Assembly (NCBI GenBank): GCA_045658005.1
Contig: JAZOUD010000079.1
Coordinates: 1 to 64,000 of the forward strand
Direction of reading: 5' to 3'
DNA from: UBA2862 sp045658005
GTDB lineage: Bacteria > Bacillota > Clostridia > Christensenellales > Aristaeellaceae
DNA: 64,000 nt
Below the pieces are notes generated by a model. It was given only the letters and a program-made list of their open reading frames with translations. It ran no database searches and was not told the origin of the DNA. Both the position numbers and the translations under genes were made by a program. This document shows, piece by piece, positions 50,048-60,651 of this stretch (the first letter of the stretch is position 1; the number at the start of each line of letters is the position of its first letter).

Positions 50048-50995
50048 ATGGCCAGGACGACGATGATGTCAAAGGGGGAGCGCAGGCGGGAACTGGGATC
50101 CTATGTCAAGAGCAACTGGCAGCTGTACGTGATGCTGCTGGTTCCGGTGGCCTTTGTCCTGCTGTTCAAGTATGCCGCGTATCCGGGCCTGCGCATCGCG
50201 TTTATGAACTACAAGCCCGCGAAGGGCTACGCGGGCAGCGCCTGGGTGGGCATGGAGAACTTCCAGAAGATCTTCAAGGACAAGGACTTCCTGCGGGCGC
50301 TGAAGAACTCACTGGCGTTCAACTTCCTGGATCTGATACTGGGCTTCCCGGTGCCGATCATATTGGCGCTGCTGCTGAACGAGCTGCGCTTCAACCGCTT
50401 CAAAAAGGTCAGCCAGACGGTGCTGTACCTGCCCCACTTCCTTTCCTGGGTCATCATCGCCAGCGTGGCGCTGTCGCTGTTCAAGCCCGAGACCGGCCTG
50501 GTGAACATACTGCTTCGGAATATGGGGGCCATCGACAAGGGCATACCGTTCCTGACGGAAAAGTGGCACTGGGCGGTCACCTACCTGCTGATCGGCGTGT
50601 GGCAGAACATGGGCTGGGGCTCCATCATCTACCTGGCGGCCATCACCGGCATCAGCCCGGACCTCTACGAGGCGGCCACCATCGACGGCGCGGGACGCTG
50701 GCGCAAGATCTGGAACGTGACGCTGCCGGGCATCCGGGGCACGATGGTGACGCTGCTGATCATGAACCTGGGCCGGGTGATGGGCTCCAACTTCGAGCGC
50801 CTGGACTCCTTCGGCAACGTGCAGGTGAAGGACTTCCAGTACCAGTTGGCCATCTACATCTACGAAAAGGGCCTGGCGGGCAGCAATTTCAGCCGAGCCA
50901 CCGCCGTGGGCCTGTTCCAGTCGCTGGTGGGCCTGATCCTGGTGCTGGCCGCCGACCGGGTCACCAAGGCCCTGGGCGAAGACGGACTTCTGTAG
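50048..50995 (+). CDS. LplB-type carbohydrate ABC transporter permease
   Basis: A 315-residue CUT1-family inner-membrane permease with six helices. The EAA loop reads YEAATIDGAGRWRKIWNVTLPGI, contacting a shared ATPase. The ATG at 50048 has a GGGAG site, and the upstream frame from 50015 is unlikely. It is followed by the second permease (18 bases) and the binding protein. As usual for Lpl-type systems no ATPase gene is present; a genome-wide MsmX-like ATPase is expected elsewhere. The LplABCD relatives handle pectin-type oligosaccharides in Bacillus. Confidence 0.9.
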   Translation: MARTTMMSKGERRRELGSYVKSNWQLYVMLLVPVAFVLLFKYAAYPGLRIAFMNYKPAKGYAGSAWVGMENFQKIFKDKDFLRALKNSLAFNFLDLILGFPVPIILALLLNELRFNRFKKVSQTVLYLPHFLSWVIIASVALSLFKPETGLVNILLRNMGAIDKGIPFLTEKWHWAVTYLLIGVWQNMGWGSIIYLAAITGISPDLYEAATIDGAGRWRKIWNVTLPGIRGTMVTLLIMNLGRVMGSNFERLDSFGNVQVKDFQYQLAIYIYEKGLAGSNFSRATAVGLFQSLVGLILVLAADRVTKALGEDGLL

Positions 50996-51013
50996 AGGGG
51001 AGGGATCGACGTG

Positions 51014-51913
51014 ATGCAAGACTTCAAAAAGAAAGAATCGCTGTTCTCCGGCGTCAACCGGGTCCGCTTCAGCGACTTTGCCATCTCCTTTGTGATCCTG
51101 CTACTGTCGCTGACCTGCATCATACCCTTTATCCACATCGCGGCCAAGAGCGTCTCCTCCAACACGGCGGTGCTCTCAAAGAAGGTCTACCTGCTGCCAA
51201 AGGGCCTGAACTTCCAGGCCTACAAATCCGTGTTCCGCGACGGGCAGCTGACCCATTCGATGGTCTACACCATCTGGATGACGCTGCTGTTCACCGTGAT
51301 CGGCATGATCGTGACCACCCTGGCGGCCTACCCGCTGGCCCGCAAGGAATTGAAGGGGCGTGCCTTCTTCGCTTTCATACTGATGTTTACGATGTATTTC
51401 AGCGCCGGCCTGATCCCGGAATACCTGCTTTACAAGGACCTGAGGCTGCTGAATACCATGTGGGTGCTGGTGCTGCCGCTTTCCTTCAGCCCCTACAACA
51501 TGCTGATCATGCGCTCGTTCATACGCTCCACGATTCCAGACAGCTTGTACGAGGCCTCGGAGCTGGATGGCGCGAGCCACTTCCAGATCCTGTTTATGAT
51601 CGTGCTGCCGCTGTCCAAGCCCATCATCGCCACGCTGTCGCTGTTCTACGCGGTGGGCCGCTGGAACGCCTACGCCGACGCGAAGTACTACATCACCACC
51701 AAGGCGCTCCAGCCGCTGCAATACCTTTTGAGCAACATGGTGCTCAACAGCAACGACGCGGCCAGCCTGTCCGAGGCTGCCGCGGTGGAATCCACCCCGG
51801 AGGTGCTCCAGGCGGCGGTGGTCATGTTTGCCACGATCCCGATCATGCTGGTCTACCCCTTCGTGCAGAAATACTTCGTGAAGGGCACCATGATCGGCGC
51901 GGTGAAGGGATGA
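51014..51913 (+). CDS. LplC/YtcP-type carbohydrate ABC transporter permease
   Basis: A 299-residue CUT1 permease, second translocation subunit. The EAA loop reads YEASELDGASHFQILFMIVLPL. The C-terminus MIGAVKG is the family hallmark and matches the remnant at 2807-3034. GGGAGGGA precedes the ATG at 51014; a GTG at 51011 is the alternative start. Confidence 0.9.
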   Translation: MQDFKKKESLFSGVNRVRFSDFAISFVILLLSLTCIIPFIHIAAKSVSSNTAVLSKKVYLLPKGLNFQAYKSVFRDGQLTHSMVYTIWMTLLFTVIGMIVTTLAAYPLARKELKGRAFFAFILMFTMYFSAGLIPEYLLYKDLRLLNTMWVLVLPLSFSPYNMLIMRSFIRSTIPDSLYEASELDGASHFQILFMIVLPLSKPIIATLSLFYAVGRWNAYADAKYYITTKALQPLQYLLSNMVLNSNDAASLSEAAAVESTPEVLQAAVVMFATIPIMLVYPFVQKYFVKGTMIGAVKG

Positions 51914-51971
51914 TGTAGTTGATACTAAAATTCAGGGCATATGCCCCGAAAATAGAGAAGGAGGTAACCCC

Positions 51972-53609
51972 ATGAAGAAATTCGTCTCTCTTCTTCTGAC
52001 CCTTGCCCTGGTGCTGAGCCTGGGCATTGTCAGCGCCGCTTCCGCCGAGGAAGCCGCCGGCATGGCATCCTGGGAGCCCTTTGCCGAGCGGGTGAAGATC
52101 ACCGTGCCCGTGTATGACCGCTCCAAGGAAGGCTTCCCCGCCGTGGACGACAACTACTGGACGAAGTGGGTCCAGGAGAACTTCGGCGACAAGTACAATA
52201 TTGACGTGCAGTACGTGGCCATCCCCCGCGGCGAAGTCATGACCAAGTATTCCCTGCTGATCGCCGCCGACGATACCCCTACCATCCTGATGGAGTACGA
52301 CTATCCGAAGGTGGCCCAGTGGGCCAATGACGGCGCGATGACCACCATCGACCTCGAGGCGTTCGCCCAGGTGGCGCCCACCTTCTACCAGGCCATGGTG
52401 GACAACAACCAGCTGAGCTACACCGACATCAACGGCGAGACATACTTTGTGCTCACCGAGCGCCCCTACTACAACACCACCTTCGCTTATGCCAACTTCG
52501 TGCGCATGGACTGGCTGCGCCAGGTGGGCTATGACCACGTGCCCCAGAACTACGAGGAGCACAAGGACGCCCTGAACAAGATGATCGAGGCCGGCCTGTG
52601 CGAATATCCCCTCGGCCTGGGCATTCCCACCGCAGCCTACATCCAGAACTTCGGCTTCCGCGATTTCCCCGTGGACGAGGCCGAGTGGGCGATGCATTCC
52701 TCCCTGGGCACCCCCGGCTTCCCCTGGTATCCCACCCAGAGGATGATGAAGCGCTTCAACGACGAATACAACATGGGCTGGTATTCCAGCGAGTTCGACC
52801 TGGAGAAGAACAGCCAGGGCGCTTCCACCGACATCCTGCAGACCGACTTCATCAACGGCAAGACCTATCGCTACGGCGGTTACATCGGCACCAACATGGC
52901 CTGGCTGGAGGCGTTCTATGAGAACAACCCCGACGCCGAGCTGGCCATCGAGAGCCCCCTGGCCGCCGTCGAAGAGGGCGTGAACACCGGCTGCATCCGC
53001 GCCGACAACCCCTTTGGCATGATCGTGGGCTTCTCCTCCCTGGCCACCGAGGACCAGCTGAAGGCCGCCTGGATGCTGATGGAGTGGATGATCCAGCCCG
53101 ACAACCTGTTCGTGCTGGAGAACGGCATCGAGGGCGAGACCTACGAGCTGGACGAGAACGGCCTGCCCGTGATGCTGGACTACACCGGCGAGCACATGCT
53201 GAACCACAACAACAACATCGACATGACCTGCCTGGTGCACGCCTCCAAGAAGGTCGGCACCATCGAGCAGACCATCGCCCAGATGAGCCCCGCGGGCCTG
53301 CCCCAGGACTTCACCCAGGCGCTGATCGATAACTACTACGCGCTCAAGGCCCTGGCCGACGAGGGCAAGGCCTACTCCGACCCGGTGTTCGCCGTGGCCA
53401 TCGAGAGCGAATCCGAATACAGCGCGGCGCTGCTGAGCCTGTGGCAGGAATACTATGCCAAGCTGATCAAGTGCGCGCCTGAGGAGTTCGACGGCCTGTT
53501 TGAGCAGTACAGCCAGGAATTCCTGGACGCCGGCTACCAGGAGGTCATGGACGAGCGCCTGGAAGCCTACGAGGCGGGCAACACCACCCACCTGCCGGAG
53601 CTGCCGTAA
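51972..53609 (+). CDS. Extracellular sugar-binding protein (LplA/YtcQ type) without lipobox
   Basis: A 545-residue solute-binding protein for the two upstream permeases. The signal peptide MKKFVSLLLTLALVLSLGIV ends SAASA and lacks the lipobox Cys normally used to tether such proteins in Gram-positives, so it is either released or held by the permeases. It is rich in aromatic residues, as expected for oligosaccharide binding. AGAAGGAGG precedes the ATG. A 12-bp terminator hairpin follows. Codon use is strongly biased to G/C-ending codons, suggesting high expression. Confidence 0.88.
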   Translation: MKKFVSLLLTLALVLSLGIVSAASAEEAAGMASWEPFAERVKITVPVYDRSKEGFPAVDDNYWTKWVQENFGDKYNIDVQYVAIPRGEVMTKYSLLIAADDTPTILMEYDYPKVAQWANDGAMTTIDLEAFAQVAPTFYQAMVDNNQLSYTDINGETYFVLTERPYYNTTFAYANFVRMDWLRQVGYDHVPQNYEEHKDALNKMIEAGLCEYPLGLGIPTAAYIQNFGFRDFPVDEAEWAMHSSLGTPGFPWYPTQRMMKRFNDEYNMGWYSSEFDLEKNSQGASTDILQTDFINGKTYRYGGYIGTNMAWLEAFYENNPDAELAIESPLAAVEEGVNTGCIRADNPFGMIVGFSSLATEDQLKAAWMLMEWMIQPDNLFVLENGIEGETYELDENGLPVMLDYTGEHMLNHNNNIDMTCLVHASKKVGTIEQTIAQMSPAGLPQDFTQALIDNYYALKALADEGKAYSDPVFAVAIESESEYSAALLSLWQEYYAKLIKCAPEEFDGLFEQYSQEFLDAGYQEVMDERLEAYEAGNTTHLPELP

Positions 53610-53631
53610 TACCTCGGTACGACAGGATGAG

Positions 53632-53659
53632 ACGGACGGAGCCGAAAGGCTCCGTCCGT
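53632..53659. terminator. Terminator of the sugar importer operon
   Basis: ACGGACGGAGCC (53632-53643), a GAAA tetraloop, then the exact reverse complement (53648-53659). Next comes a C/T-rich stretch with CCCCTA/CCCTAA-like repeats (53662-53690). Confidence 0.8.
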
Positions 53660-53688
53660 TGACCCCTATCCCCTAAAACCTAACCCCT

Positions 53689-53729
53689 AAATACTGATTC
53701 ATCGAGCACAGCTCGACAAATCAGTATTT
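53689..53729. repeat. Nested palindrome at the end of the CE12 gene
   Basis: AAATACTGATT (53689-53699) pairs with 53719-53729, and inside it TCGAGC (53702-53707) pairs with GCTCGA (53711-53716). The right arm contains the stop codon and last codons of the convergent esterase gene. It probably serves as terminator for that gene. Confidence 0.6.
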
Positions 53730-54392
53730 ATCAGCCTGTTTCATAAACCCCGCGCACTCAGGCAGCTGCTTCAGCCCTTCGGCCACGAGGCCGGCGATGA
53801 CCGTCGCGCCGTGGGCGTTGAAGTGGCTCCTGTCGTCGTGGCCCTCTGGGAAATCCGGGTGCTCCCCCGGCGCGAGGCGCACGAACAGCTCGGCGGTTCC
53901 CTTCTCGCCCAGCGACCTGTACAGTGCGCGGCTGGCCGCCTTGAGGTCGTACAGGGGCACATGTTTCTCGGCAGCGAGCTTTCGGATGGCCCGGGGGTAT
54001 TCGCCGTGGGTGTAGAACAGGCTGCCGTCCCCGCCGAAAAAGCGGCGGCACACCGGGGTGATCAGAACGGGCTGCGCCCCCTTGGACAGGGCGGCGGCGC
54101 AGTAGCGCCACAGCTCCTCCGGGAAGGTGGTGTCCGGGTCTGTATGGCGCTCGTCGTCCTTTTCGTCGTTGTGGCCGAACTGGATCAGCAGCAGGTCGCC
54201 CGGGCCCAGCGCCTTCTCGACGGGCTCGAACAGCCCCTCCGCCCGGAAGCTGCGGCTGCTGCGCCCGCTGAGGGCATGGTTTTTGACGGTAACGCCCTCC
54301 CGGACATATTGAGGAAGCGCCCATCCCCAGCCCCGGAAGGGGGGCTGGTTGTCGTCCACGGTGGAATCGCCGATGATGTAAATGGTATTCAT
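53721..54392 (-). CDS. SGNH-hydrolase esterase, rhamnogalacturonan-acetylesterase (CE12) type
   Basis: A 223-residue cytoplasmic SGNH hydrolase. Block I is GDSTVDD (Ser10); block III is FGHNDEKD; block V is DRSHFNAHGA with the catalytic Asp and His. The pattern matches CE12 enzymes that remove acetyl groups from rhamnogalacturonan. It has no signal peptide, so it would deacetylate imported oligosaccharides. It lies 33 bases after the deacetylase gene and is the last gene of the minus-strand set converging on the LplABC-type importer. Confidence 0.82.
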   Translation of the reverse strand: MNTIYIIGDSTVDDNQPPFRGWGWALPQYVREGVTVKNHALSGRSSRSFRAEGLFEPVEKALGPGDLLLIQFGHNDEKDDERHTDPDTTFPEELWRYCAAALSKGAQPVLITPVCRRFFGGDGSLFYTHGEYPRAIRKLAAEKHVPLYDLKAASRALYRSLGEKGTAELFVRLAPGEHPDFPEGHDDRSHFNAHGATVIAGLVAEGLKQLPECAGFMKQADKY

Positions 54393-54425
54393 ATTGTTTT
54401 CCAGTCCTTCCTGATCGCTCTGTCT

Positions 54426-55226
54426 CTACAGCGCTACCGTCGCGCCGCCCGGAATGGCAATGGGCGCGCCGTCGTTGACCCGGATCCAGCATTCCCGGGC
54501 ATTGGGGTTGAAAACGAATGAATTGTCAGCCGCGAATTGCAGGCGCTGGAAGCCGTCCATGCAGTCCATGAATTCGATGTTGGTGCAGTACCAGATGTCA
54601 TCGCGTCCGCCCATCATGTTGCAAAAGGCTTCGATCAGCGTCCAGCCGTCGTCTCCGTCGAACTCAAAGCTGTGCCCCCACACGTACATCAGGCAGAGGT
54701 ACTGCTGCTTGGACAGGGCGGCGAACTGCTTGCCCAGCGCCATCAGCCGGTGGCCGTGGTGGCAGGTCGCCTGCCAGCGGTAGGGGTTCTCCGGCAGGGC
54801 GAAGCCGTCGGAATTGCCCACCACCCGGGAATAGCGTATGCCGCAGGCGGGCAGCAGCGCCTCGATGTCAGCGCTGAGGGAGCCGTTGGGATAGCTCAGC
54901 CCCCGCACGGGATAGCCGGTCAGGGCCTCCAGCGCCTGCCGGTCGTCCAGCACCTCCCGGGCGACCTCCGGCAGGGGGCAGCGGGCAATGGTGGGGTGGG
55001 TGACGGTGTGGCAGGCCACCTCGTGGCCCGCGTACAGGTCCTTGACCTCGTCGGGCCGGATGTGGGATTCATCTCCCAGGAAGCCGCTGTTCAGGTGGAA
55101 GGTGCCCCGGATGCCAAAGCGGTTGAAGAGCGCCACCAGCCGCCGGTCCTGGGCGCGGCCGTCGTCGTAGCTCATGGTCAACGCCTTGTGCTTGCCTCCC
55201 GGAAAACAGCAATATACCTTGTCCAA
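54426..55226 (-). CDS. Polysaccharide deacetylase-like (CE4 fold) protein
   Basis: A 266-residue protein of the NodB/CE4 fold. The catalytic/metal motif 1 is TMSYDDG and the metal-binding His pair is in HEVACHTVTH. YPNG is motif 3-like. A short C-terminal beta unit (about 220-266) is added. It would hydrolyse N- or O-acetyl groups from a glycan. There is no signal peptide. The start is a TTG at 55226 with AGGAG 9 bases upstream. It sits between GH4 and CE12 genes, 45 and 33 bases away, so it belongs to the same operon. Confidence 0.8.
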   Translation of the reverse strand: MDKVYCCFPGGKHKALTMSYDDGRAQDRRLVALFNRFGIRGTFHLNSGFLGDESHIRPDEVKDLYAGHEVACHTVTHPTIARCPLPEVAREVLDDRQALEALTGYPVRGLSYPNGSLSADIEALLPACGIRYSRVVGNSDGFALPENPYRWQATCHHGHRLMALGKQFAALSKQQYLCLMYVWGHSFEFDGDDGWTLIEAFCNMMGGRDDIWYCTNIEFMDCMDGFQRLQFAADNSFVFNPNARECWIRVNDGAPIAIPGGATVAL

Positions 55227-55271
55227 ACGCTCACGCTCCTGTCCGTGCTTTGAGGATGACGGTGAAATGTT

Positions 55272-56666
55272 TTATTTGAACCATTCCCCGGGCAGATACG
55301 CCCGCTGGTGTTCCAGCATCTCGTCAAACAGCGCCTGGCCGTCCTTCGGGGTCACGGCGGCCAGCTGGGGGTCGTTCATGAAGGTGGTGAAGCCCAGCTT
55401 GCGGTCGCAGGTCAGCGCCGTGGTCAGCGTGTTTTCCTGGTTGTAGACGTGCCGCGCCACCAGGGGCAGCAGGTTGGCGGGCATGCTCCCGGCGAACACC
55501 GGCTCGATGCGGTTCAGGCCGAAAAGGGCGTTGGTCTCCACGACGCTGCCCAGCGGCAGGTTGGGGATCTGGCCCCGGTTGGGGATGTTGACGTTGCTCA
55601 CCATGTCGCCCAGGCCGAGCAGGGCCTTCAGCAGCAGGTGCCCCTCTTCGCCAGAGGGCTTCAGCACCAGCGGCTCGGCGCCGCTGATCAGGTCGTCGGA
55701 GCGCTTCAGGCGGTCGCCCAGGTCCTTGATGCGCCAGTCCACGCTGGTCAGCTGGTATTTCCACCCCCGAACCGCATCCGGGTTCAGTGTATACCAAGGC
55801 GCGGTGAACTCCGCCAGGTGGCGGTCTCCCGCCGCCGCGATGGCCCCGTACCGGCGGAACAGGTCGAACTTGACCCGGTGGGCGCACTCGAAGTGGCTGT
55901 TCATCCAGTTGTCGTCGCCGCCCATGTCAAAGCCGGTCTCGGCGTACTTGTCGGCAAACGCCGCGTACAGCGGCATCAGGTCGATGCCCTTGTAGCTGGC
56001 CCGGGTCAGCCATGTGAAGTGGTTGATGCCGGTGACGGTGGTGTACAGATCCTGCCGGGTCACGCCGCCGATGCCGTGCTCCTGCTCCAGCATGGCGCAC
56101 AGCAGCTTCTGGGTGCTGAATACCTCGTGGCAGCAGCCGAAGGCCCTGACCTGGGGGAAGACGTGGTAGAGCGTGCGCACGCACAGGCTCATGGGATTGG
56201 TGTAGTTGATGACCCAGGCTTCGGGGGCATAGGCTTTTATGGCCTCTGCGATCTCCACGTACATGGGAATGGTGCGCATGGCGCGCATGAAGCCGCCCGC
56301 GCCCACGGTGTCGCCCACGGGCTGCCAGACGCCGACGCGTTCGGAAAGGTGCACGTCCCAGCGCATTTCCTCAAAGGTGCCGGGCAGTATGGAGATGACC
56401 ACGAAGTCGGCGCCGGTCAGGGCCTGGCACAGGGAATCCGACACCTCGTACTGCCAGCGGGAAACCGCGTCCGGATGGGCGCTGATCTTGCCACCGATGA
56501 TCCGGTTGCGCTCGGCGGCGGGCCGGTCGATGTCGTACAGTCGCACCGTGCCGCACATGTCCGCGTCCATCGCCAGGTCCATCATAAAGCCCCAGGCCCA
56601 GCCCCGGGACCCGCCGCCGATGTAGGCGACGGTGAGATTTTGTGCCTTTTTCTGGAAATCCTTCAT
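55272..56666 (-). CDS. GH4 family glycosidase (LplD / alpha-galacturonidase-like)
   Basis: A 464-residue NAD- and Mn-dependent family 4 glycosidase. The N-terminal Rossmann motif is YIGGGSRGW. INYTNPMS, CCHEV and TGINHFTW carry the metal-binding Cys and His residues. The ATG at 56666 follows GGGAGGA. In Bacillus, LplD (GH4) sits beside LplABC and acts on galacturonides. The convergent LplABC-type importer and neighbouring CE12 gene support the same role here, but alpha-glucosidase or galactosidase activity is possible. It is first in a three-gene operon with its own promoter. Confidence 0.85.
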   Translation of the reverse strand: MKDFQKKAQNLTVAYIGGGSRGWAWGFMMDLAMDADMCGTVRLYDIDRPAAERNRIIGGKISAHPDAVSRWQYEVSDSLCQALTGADFVVISILPGTFEEMRWDVHLSERVGVWQPVGDTVGAGGFMRAMRTIPMYVEIAEAIKAYAPEAWVINYTNPMSLCVRTLYHVFPQVRAFGCCHEVFSTQKLLCAMLEQEHGIGGVTRQDLYTTVTGINHFTWLTRASYKGIDLMPLYAAFADKYAETGFDMGGDDNWMNSHFECAHRVKFDLFRRYGAIAAAGDRHLAEFTAPWYTLNPDAVRGWKYQLTSVDWRIKDLGDRLKRSDDLISGAEPLVLKPSGEEGHLLLKALLGLGDMVSNVNIPNRGQIPNLPLGSVVETNALFGLNRIEPVFAGSMPANLLPLVARHVYNQENTLTTALTCDRKLGFTTFMNDPQLAAVTPKDGQALFDEMLEHQRAYLPGEWFK

Positions 56667-56719
56667 GGGTGTTCCATCCTCCCGCTGTGACTTTTCGAAT
56701 TGCCATGTGTTCAAAGGAT

Positions 56720-56748
56720 ATTTTACCATAACCGTGGGTATTGCGCAA
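56720..56748 (-). promoter_or_regulatory. Promoter of the GH4-CE4-CE12 operon
   Basis: On the minus strand, TTGCGC (56743-56748), a 17-base spacer and TAAAAT (56720-56725), 54 bases before the GH4 start. ATTGCGCAAT (56739-56748) is itself a 10-bp palindrome overlapping the -35 box, a possible operator. Confidence 0.6.
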
Positions 56749-56806
56749 TATGCCTTTTGAGGTTAAAACCGCGGGTAAAAAACCGTAGCGCATCCCCCCG
56801 GGGCGG

Positions 56807-58930
<2,124 letters not shown>

Positions 58931-59043
58931 CGCCGAGCCTCCCCGTGCGGTTTGGACTGTTGTCATGACCCATTTTAGCACAAGCCGGCGGCGGCGTAAA
59001 GAATAAGCGATGAAAAAACGGGTGTCATGGCACCGAAATGCGG

Positions 59044-60651
59044 TCAGTCAGCTTTCCCGCGAATCCCCCGTTCCAGGGCAGCAGTGATAAAGCCGGTAAA
59101 CAGCGGGTGCGGCTTGTTGGGACGGCTCTTGAACTCCGGGTGGAACTGCACGCCGATGAAGAAGCGCTCGCCCCGAATCTCGACGGTCTCCACCAGCCGC
59201 CCGTCGGGGGAGAGGCCGGAGAGCACGAGGCCGGCGTCGGTCAGCGCGTCCCGGTAGGCGTTGTTGAACTCGTAGCGGTGGCGGTGGCGCTCGCTGATTT
59301 CGGTGGCGACGTAGCAGGCAGCGATGGCGGTTCCGGGCTGGAGGATGCAGGGATACCTGCCCAGCCGCAGCGTGCCGCCCTTGTCGATGCCGTCGCTCTG
59401 GTCGGGCATGTAGTGGATGACCTGGTGGGGGCTGCTTTCGTCGAACTCGTGGGAATTGGCCCCTTCGAGGCCGGCGACGTGTCGCGCGTACTCGATCACG
59501 GCAATTTGCATGCCCAGGCAGATGCCGAAGTAGGGCACCTGGTGCTCCCGGGCATACTGCGCCGCCAGGATCATGCCCTCGATGCCCCGGGGCCCGAAGC
59601 CGCCGGGAACGATGATGCCATCCACCCGCGACAGCGCTTCCTCCGTCAATGTCTGGGAATCGATCCATTCGATCTCCACCCTGGCGTCCAGCCCGTAGCC
59701 CGCGTGGCGCAGCGCCTCCGCCACGGAGAGATAGGCGTCGTGCAGCTGTACATACTTGCCGACCAGGCCGATCTTCACGGCCTTGGATTGGTGGTGGATG
59801 CGCGCCACCAGCGCCCGCCACTGAGCCAGGTCCGGCGCCGGCGCGTCGATGCCCAGCTCCCGGCAGACGATGCCGGACAGGTTCGCCTCTTCCAGCATCA
59901 GAGGGGCCTCGTACAGGTTCGGCAGCGTCCGGTTTTCGATGACGCAGTCGGGCTTGACGTTGCAGAAGTGGGCGATCTTGGCAAAGATGCTGTCATCGGT
60001 GATGGGCTCGTCCGCCCGCAGCACGATGATGCTGGGAATGATGCCCATACCCTGGAGTTCCTTGACGGAGTGCTGGGTGGGCTTCGACTTGTGCTCGCCG
60101 CTGGCCTTCAGGTACGGCACCAGCGTGACGTGTATGTACAGCGTATTCTCCCGGCCCACCTCCAGGCCGACCTGGCGGATGGCCTCGATGAAGGGCTGGG
60201 ATTCGATGTCGCCGATGGTGCCGCCGATCTCGGTGATGACCACGTCCGCGTCAGTCTTCTTCCCGACCTGGTAGATGAAGGCCTTGATCTCGTCGGTGAT
60301 GTGGGGGATGGTCTGCACGGTGCTGCCCAGGTAGCCGCCCCGGCGCTCCCGCTGGATGACGCCCGAATAGACCTTGCCCGTGGTCAGGTTGGAAAACCGG
60401 TTCAGGTCCTCGTCGATGAAGCGCTCGTAGTGGCCCAGGTCCAGGTCGGTTTCCGCGCCGTCCTCGGTGACGTACACCTCGCCGTGCTGGTAGGGGCTCA
60501 TGGTGCCGGGGTCCACGTTGATGTAGGGGTCCAGCTTCTGGGCGGCCACCTTCAGCCCCCGGGCCTTCAAAAGACGTCCCAGCGACGCCGCCGTGATGCC
60601 CTTGCCCAGCCCGGACACCACGCCGCCGGTGACAAAGATGTATTTCGTCAT
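59044..60651 (-). CDS. pyrG: CTP synthase
   Basis: A 535-residue, full-length CTP synthase converting UTP to CTP with glutamine and ATP. The synthetase domain (1-265) begins YIFVTGGVVSGLGKGITAAS and has the family CPS-type and KTKPTQHS segments. The glutaminase domain (about 290-535) has the nucleophile in FGICLGMQ and the His/Glu of VQFHPEF. It overlaps gltD by 4 bases, so the two are co-transcribed, linking nitrogen assimilation and pyrimidine synthesis. Confidence 0.96.
   Translation of the reverse strand: MTKYIFVTGGVVSGLGKGITAASLGRLLKARGLKVAAQKLDPYINVDPGTMSPYQHGEVYVTEDGAETDLDLGHYERFIDEDLNRFSNLTTGKVYSGVIQRERRGGYLGSTVQTIPHITDEIKAFIYQVGKKTDADVVITEIGGTIGDIESQPFIEAIRQVGLEVGRENTLYIHVTLVPYLKASGEHKSKPTQHSVKELQGMGIIPSIIVLRADEPITDDSIFAKIAHFCNVKPDCVIENRTLPNLYEAPLMLEEANLSGIVCRELGIDAPAPDLAQWRALVARIHHQSKAVKIGLVGKYVQLHDAYLSVAEALRHAGYGLDARVEIEWIDSQTLTEEALSRVDGIIVPGGFGPRGIEGMILAAQYAREHQVPYFGICLGMQIAVIEYARHVAGLEGANSHEFDESSPHQVIHYMPDQSDGIDKGGTLRLGRYPCILQPGTAIAACYVATEISERHRHRYEFNNAYRDALTDAGLVLSGLSPDGRLVETVEIRGERFFIGVQFHPEFKSRPNKPHPLFTGFITAALERGIRGKAD

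Noticed and set aside
53660..53692. CCCCTA/CCCTAA-like repeats as a telomere-type or CRISPR repeat
   Set aside because: Only three to four irregular units in ~30 bases beside a terminator; no spacing regularity and no cas genes.
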